From G965267605 sp965267605 (GTDB lineage: Bacteria > Bacteroidota > Bacteroidia > Flavobacteriales_E > Vicingaceae), in the NCBI GenBank assembly GCA_965267605.1, contig OZ254088.1, positions 2,976,001-3,040,000 on the forward strand: 64,000 nucleotides of DNA, in the 5' to 3' direction. The notes below the pieces were generated by a model. That model made no database searches, was not told the origin of the DNA, and saw nothing but the letters and a program-made list of their open reading frames with translations. Each line of letters begins with the position of its first letter. The first letter of the stretch is position 1. This document shows, piece by piece, positions 59,553 to 64,000 of this stretch. A program made the position numbers and the translations under genes.

Positions 59553-60377
59553 ATGAAGAAGAGAGTATTGTTTATCTCGCAAGAAATCACTCCTTACCTT
59601 CCTGAATCCAACATGTCGAAGATCGCAAGACATCTTCCACAGGGAACACAGGAACGCGGTAAAGAGATTCGAACGTTCATGCCAAGATTTGGCTGTATCA
59701 ATGAGCGTAGAAATCAGTTACATGAAGTCATCAGACTTTCAGGAATGAACCTGATCATTGATGATGCTGATCACCCGTTGATCATTAAAGTAGCTTCTAT
59801 ACAACCGGCTAGAATGCAGGTTTACTTTATAGATAATGAAGATTACTTCCAGAGAAAGTCTGTTTTGAGCGATCCGGATGGTAACTTCTACAAGGACAAT
59901 GACGAAAGATCTATTTTCTTCTGTCGTGGTGTACTTGAAACAGTTAAGAAGCTAGGTTGGGCTCCTGACGTTATCCACTGTCACGGTTGGATGACCAGCT
60001 TGATCCCTTTGTATCTTAAAACATCGTACAAGAATGATCCAATCTTTGAAAATGCGAAGGTTGTTTACTCTGCGTACAATGACACATATAAAGGCACACT
60101 GAACAAGAAGTTTGCTGACAAAGCAATCATGGATGGTGTATCTGATGCAGACCTTGCTGATTGGAAAGAGCCTTCTCACGAAAACGTAAGCATCGCTGCC
60201 ATGAATTGGTCAGATGCAGTTATCGTTGGTGAAAAAGGACTTGACAAGAATGTTTCCAAACACTTCGATGGTCTGAGCAAGCCTAAGCTAGAGTTCCAGA
60301 GTGAAGAAACTTACCTGGACGCATACTCTGAGTTCTATGACACCGTTATAGAGGAGTTCGAAGCTGTGGCTGGCTAA
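59553..60377 (+). CDS. Short starch-synthase-like (GT5 N-terminal domain) protein
   Basis: A 274-residue protein corresponding only to the N-terminal Rossmann domain of glycogen/starch synthases. VLFISQEITPYLPES and VIHCHGWMTSLIPLYL align with the family. The ADP-glucose-binding KTGGL of true synthases is replaced (PESNMSKIARHLP), and the C-terminal glycosyltransferase domain is absent. Catalysis is therefore unlikely; a regulatory or binding role is inferred. Bacteroidota genomes commonly keep such a gene here, between panC and DUF4270. Confidence 0.85.
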   Translation: MKKRVLFISQEITPYLPESNMSKIARHLPQGTQERGKEIRTFMPRFGCINERRNQLHEVIRLSGMNLIIDDADHPLIIKVASIQPARMQVYFIDNEDYFQRKSVLSDPDGNFYKDNDERSIFFCRGVLETVKKLGWAPDVIHCHGWMTSLIPLYLKTSYKNDPIFENAKVVYSAYNDTYKGTLNKKFADKAIMDGVSDADLADWKEPSHENVSIAAMNWSDAVIVGEKGLDKNVSKHFDGLSKPKLEFQSEETYLDAYSEFYDTVIEEFEAVAG

Positions 60378-61720
60378 TGAAGAAAACTCACATTACCGAG
60401 TATATTGTACGGAAAGCCCTGGTGCTTTCCGTACCTTTTTTAATAGCAGGTCTATTCTCTTGTAAGAAGAAAGGCGACCTGCAGCCAGGCTTTACACCCA
60501 ATGGTGTAGAAGAGGGTTTTGTTGACACCTATCGGCTCAGTCACAAAACCATCGCAGAGGATTCCATCCTCACCAGCAAAACCATTTCTCACTTGCTTGG
60601 GGCTTACAAGGATGGCGTTTTCGGCAGCACACAAACGGCCATCTTCACTGAATTTTCACTCGGAGGAAACTTCAACGTTTCTTTTGGTCAGACGGGAGAT
60701 GTATTGGTAGCAGATAGCGTTGTGCTGTCCATTAAATACGATGCGGAATTCGGACCACAAGGAAGCTTCAATCTGTCCATTCATGAGCTGAGTGAGGATC
60801 TTGACAATGACAATAGCTATTACTCCAATCAGGCGGCAACATACATGTCTACTGTTTTGTTCGAAAGAACGATCAACCCGAACCTTGATGATTCCGTTAC
60901 GGTGGATGGTGTAAAAGAAGTTCCTCAGTTGAGAGTTCCACTTGATATTTCGTTGGCCAATAAGCTGCTCAATGCCAGCACCAGCGATCTACTAGATGAT
61001 CCTGCACTACAGGCATATTTTCATGGCCTTGCGCTGGTAGCCACAATGGACTCCAAGTCCAGTGGTGTGAAATCTGATGGTATCGTCAACACCGGTGGAA
61101 TGGTAGGATTAAACCTAACCTCTGGTGTGACAAGGATGACATTGTACTATAGAAACCTAACCCAGAACGATACCAATACATTTGATTTCGTGGTTAACTC
61201 TGAGTGTCAGCGTTTCACCAATTTCAAACACAGCTTAACGGGCACGGAGGTCGAAAAGCAGCTTAACGGCTCTTATACAGATAGTACCGCTTGCTATGTT
61301 CAGGCAATGGGGGGAGCAGTCACCGAAATTGATTTCAGCAGCATTCTCGCACTTAACGACACTGGATTTGTGCTCATCAACAAAGGTGAGTTAGCACTGC
61401 CTATTAAGGAGGGTACTACAGCTACATTTGGAAAGCCTGCCAGGCTGGTAATTGTGGAGCGTGATTCCGCAGGTGTTAACCGTTTCCCAGATGATTTAGG
61501 TGAAGGTGTTACCTTTTATGATGGCGCATTGAATGATGATCAAACCGCTTACGTTTTTCGATTAACGCGGTATCTTAATGATGTTCTGAGAGGCTACTCG
61601 AAACCGCAGTTGTATCTGTTGGTTTCAGGTGCTTCTATCAACGGTACGCGTGTGATGGTGAACAGTCAGCATGCAACAAACCCGTTGAAATTGAGTATAT
61701 ATTACACAAAACTGCCTTAG
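60377..61720 (+). CDS. DUF4270 family lipoprotein
   Basis: A 447-residue lipoprotein: leader with lipobox LFSC (Cys29) followed by KKKGDLQPG. The mature part is beta-rich, with the DUF4270-like SVVLSIKYDAEFGPQGSFNLSIHEL and repeated strands to the end (LKLSIYYTKLP). DUF4270 is confined largely to Bacteroidota and of unknown function. TAATG overlap with the preceding gene; glmS follows four bases later, so the three form an operon. Confidence 0.88.
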   Translation: MKKTHITEYIVRKALVLSVPFLIAGLFSCKKKGDLQPGFTPNGVEEGFVDTYRLSHKTIAEDSILTSKTISHLLGAYKDGVFGSTQTAIFTEFSLGGNFNVSFGQTGDVLVADSVVLSIKYDAEFGPQGSFNLSIHELSEDLDNDNSYYSNQAATYMSTVLFERTINPNLDDSVTVDGVKEVPQLRVPLDISLANKLLNASTSDLLDDPALQAYFHGLALVATMDSKSSGVKSDGIVNTGGMVGLNLTSGVTRMTLYYRNLTQNDTNTFDFVVNSECQRFTNFKHSLTGTEVEKQLNGSYTDSTACYVQAMGGAVTEIDFSSILALNDTGFVLINKGELALPIKEGTTATFGKPARLVIVERDSAGVNRFPDDLGEGVTFYDGALNDDQTAYVFRLTRYLNDVLRGYSKPQLYLLVSGASINGTRVMVNSQHATNPLKLSIYYTKLP

Positions 61721-61724
61721 ACCT

Positions 61725-63563
61725 ATGTGTGGAATAGTTGGATATCTCGGAGATAAAGATGCTTACCCAATTCTTATCAAGGGTTTGCAAAGACTTGAGT
61801 ACCGTGGCTACGATAGTGCCGGAGTTGCGCTATTGCAAGATGATATTAAACTATACAAGTGCCAGGGCAAGGTGTCCGACCTTGAAGCGCACGTTGGCTC
61901 CGGTGATACCACGGGAACATTAGGTATGGGACACACGAGGTGGGCAACTCACGGTGAGCCCAACGATGTAAATGCGCACCCGCACTTTTCTCAATCTGAG
62001 GATCTGGTGATCATCCACAATGGTATCATCGAAAACTACGCAACGCTAAGAAAAGGACTCGAGCAGCGAGGTTATACTTTCAAAAGTGAAACAGATACCG
62101 AAGTGCTGATCAACCTGATAGAAGACATCAGGAATAAGGAAGATTTGGCATTGAATGAAGCGGTTCGATTGGCGTTAATGGAAGTGATTGGAGCATATGC
62201 GATCGTTATCATCGACAAGAAGAATCCAGATCGAATTATTGCTGCGAAGAAGAGTAGTCCATTGGTTATCGGTGTTGGCGATGGCGAGTTCTTTCTGGCC
62301 TCTGATGCCACTCCAATTGTAGAGTATACGAAGAACGTGGTTTATCTGGAGGATGAAGAAATTGCCATTCTTGCTCGTGGTGAGGAGTTGAAAATCGTCA
62401 ACATCAAAAACCAGGAAAAGACACCATATATCCAGGAGCTGGAGTTGCAGCTTGAAGAATTGGAGAAAGGTGGTTATGAGCATTTTATGCTGAAGGAGAT
62501 TCACGAGCAGCCCCGCTCTATTATGGACAGTATGCGGGGCAGGGTAAACCTACGCTCTGATGATGTGATCCTCGGTGGAATGAAAGATTACGAGCGCAAG
62601 ATCCTTCAGGCTGACAGGATCATTATTGTGGCTTGTGGAACATCCTGGCACGCAGGTCTGGTAGGCGAGTACCTTATTGAAGATCTCGCCAGAATTCCGG
62701 TAGAAGTAGAATACGCTTCGGAGTTTCGCTACAGAAACCCTGTGATCAATGAGGGTGACGTTGTTCTCGCTATTTCACAATCTGGTGAAACGGCAGATAC
62801 GCTTGCCGCCATTGAATTGGCCAAATCAAAAGGAGCCACCATTCTGGGCATTTGCAACGTGGTTGGATCCTCCATTGCAAGGACTACCCATGCTGGATCA
62901 TATACCCACGCTGGACCAGAAATTGGTGTAGCGTCTACAAAAGCATTTACGGCACAAGTAACCGTTCTAACCCTCATGGCTTTGATGCTGGGCAAGAGAA
63001 AGGGAACAATTACGAATAGCGAATTCAACAGAATGCTCGTTGAATTGAACGCGGTACCAGACAAAGTAAAGGCTGCATTGGAATCTGATGCGCAAATTCA
63101 ATACATCTCCGGCCTTTTCAAGGACGCCAGAAATTTCCTTTACCTGGGCCGTGGTTATTGCTTTCCCGTTGCTCTGGAAGGTGCTCTGAAGCTGAAAGAG
63201 ATCTCCTATATCCATGCAGAGGGTTATCCTGCGGCAGAAATGAAGCATGGCCCTATTGCGTTGATTGATGAAGAGATGCCGGTGGTTGTAATTGCTACCA
63301 AAGGACCTTCTTATGAAAAAGTAGTGAGCAATATCCAGGAGGTAAAAGCCAGAAAAGGAGTGGTAATCGCTATCGTAACTGAAGGAGATACCACTGTGAA
63401 GGAAATGGCAGATCACATTGTTGAAATTCCTGAAACCACAGAAGGTCTGGTGCCATTGGTTGCCAGTATTCCACTTCAATTGCTTTCTTATCACATCGCG
63501 GTAATGCGTGGTTGCAACGTGGATCAGCCTAGAAACCTGGCCAAGTCTGTAACGGTAGAATAA
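61725..63563 (+). CDS. glmS: Glutamine-fructose-6-phosphate aminotransferase (isomerising)
   Basis: A 612-residue GlmS that makes glucosamine-6-phosphate for peptidoglycan and LPS. The N-terminal nucleophile is Cys2 (MCGIVGYLG), with HTRWATHGEP and HNGIIENY. Two SIS domains follow (SQSGETADTLAAIE, then GRGYCFPVALEGALKLKEISY), and the C-terminal LAKSVTVE is the standard end. No glmS ribozyme is visible, and the gap to DUF4270 is only four bases. Confidence 0.97.
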   Translation: MCGIVGYLGDKDAYPILIKGLQRLEYRGYDSAGVALLQDDIKLYKCQGKVSDLEAHVGSGDTTGTLGMGHTRWATHGEPNDVNAHPHFSQSEDLVIIHNGIIENYATLRKGLEQRGYTFKSETDTEVLINLIEDIRNKEDLALNEAVRLALMEVIGAYAIVIIDKKNPDRIIAAKKSSPLVIGVGDGEFFLASDATPIVEYTKNVVYLEDEEIAILARGEELKIVNIKNQEKTPYIQELELQLEELEKGGYEHFMLKEIHEQPRSIMDSMRGRVNLRSDDVILGGMKDYERKILQADRIIIVACGTSWHAGLVGEYLIEDLARIPVEVEYASEFRYRNPVINEGDVVLAISQSGETADTLAAIELAKSKGATILGICNVVGSSIARTTHAGSYTHAGPEIGVASTKAFTAQVTVLTLMALMLGKRKGTITNSEFNRMLVELNAVPDKVKAALESDAQIQYISGLFKDARNFLYLGRGYCFPVALEGALKLKEISYIHAEGYPAAEMKHGPIALIDEEMPVVVIATKGPSYEKVVSNIQEVKARKGVVIAIVTEGDTTVKEMADHIVEIPETTEGLVPLVASIPLQLLSYHIAVMRGCNVDQPRNLAKSVTVE

Positions 63564-63566
63564 CCG

Positions 63567-63962
63567 TTATTTCACCCACATAAAGAACTGATTCAGGTTC
63601 TCGTATACACTCAATTCTGCAGTAAACAGAATACAGAACAAGTCTATTAAGGGTAGCAAACCCAGTCCCCCACCAAGGGTCAACGCATAAAACAACGGCA
63701 CTTTCCAGTCCGTGCCTAGGTACATTCTATGCACACCGAAGTGACCCAAAAAAATAGTAAACAGGGTAGCCTTTAAGCGTTTGTACTTAGGTTCGAAATC
63801 CTTGACCCGTTTGCGCTTAAGGCGCCAGGGTTTTCTTTTTGTGCCTCCCAATTCATGTTCAGTTCCAACGTAAGACACGGGGGTAGAAAAAGAACTGGCA
63901 GGTAGCCGAAGCGTACCTGCCAGAATTATCAATATCAGAATTATTGAGCGGTTAATGCTCAT
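63567..63962 (-). CDS. TM2 domain protein
   Basis: A 131-residue membrane protein with an N-terminal leader-like helix and a C-terminal TM2 domain: FLGHFGVHRMYLGTDWKVPLFYALTLGGG, two helices joined by a short turn. A basic stretch (KRKPWRLKRKRVKDFEPKYKR) precedes it. TM2 proteins have no assigned bacterial function. Convergent with glmS (three-base gap). Confidence 0.85.
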   Translation of the reverse strand: MSINRSIILILIILAGTLRLPASSFSTPVSYVGTEHELGGTKRKPWRLKRKRVKDFEPKYKRLKATLFTIFLGHFGVHRMYLGTDWKVPLFYALTLGGGLGLLPLIDLFCILFTAELSVYENLNQFFMWVK

Positions 63963-64000
63963 TTCGTGCCATCGTAGCGACTTGCTACTTCATCCCAATT

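Noticed and set aside
59553..60377. Functional glycogen synthase
   Set aside because: The catalytic C-terminal domain and the ADP-glucose motif are missing.
61721..61724. glmS ribozyme or riboswitch
   Set aside because: Only four bases separate the genes, with no space for such a structure.

Overview
The window reads as chromosomal DNA of a member of the Bacteroidota, most likely a Flavobacteriales-type marine or freshwater organism. The evidence is several type IX secretion (T9SS) cargo proteins with type A and type B (gliding-motility-associated, CHU_C) C-terminal sorting domains, PorP/SprF-family outer-membrane partners, a DUF4270 lipoprotein, DUF2480, the Bacteroidota-type SUF operon, weak or absent Shine-Dalgarno sequences, and upstream boxes resembling the Bacteroidota -7 consensus TAnnTTTG. 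Coding density is high, no gap exceeds 300 bases, and no insertion sequence, integrase, prophage or CRISPR array was seen.

Layout. 1-6 kb: a truncated sensor kinase, HemW, a cyclase-family hydrolase, an Lrp/AsnC regulator with a YjbR-like protein, a DUF502 membrane protein with a coiled-coil secreted protein, and an EamA transporter. 6-13.5 kb: divergent thiL and a complete SUF Fe-S assembly operon (A-type carrier, sufBCDSE, DUF59/SufT-like, DUF2480) with a candidate promoter and operator. 13.5-20 kb: a SPOR-like protein, a long PurF-like protein and a 4-kb T9SS type B cargo protein. 20-23.5 kb: 3-hydroxyanthranilate dioxygenase, a divergent SDR lacking the usual catalytic residues, a RibD/DHFR-like protein and an alpha-helical protein of unknown role. 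23.5-31 kb: two related two-gene units (small T9SS sorting-domain protein plus collagen-like fibre protein) separated by five unrelated small genes. 31-34.3 kb: a TPR sensor kinase and LytTR regulator pair plus a putative barrel protein. 34.3-41.8 kb: AsmA-like protein, pseudouridine synthase, YraN, DUF4412, LD-carboxypeptidase, MetRS and tRNA-Arg(CCT). 41.8-54.8 kb: two consecutive [CHU_C cargo + PorP/SprF] pairs, the second with a 3407-residue SprB-like repeat protein. 54.8-59.4 kb: minus-strand run of polysaccharide deacetylase, radA, heptose-phosphate adenylyltransferase, a flippase-like membrane protein, panD and panC. 59.5-64 kb: a short starch-synthase-like protein, a DUF4270 lipoprotein, glmS and a TM2 protein.

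The housekeeping genes form ordinary operons with 1-23 base overlaps. The notable material is the surface apparatus: a 38-module cysteine-rich adhesin whose later modules follow a four-module higher-order repeat, and two collagen-like fibre units that share a head but carry different C-terminal ends. These resemble known families; no fully new enzyme system can be demonstrated from sequence alone.
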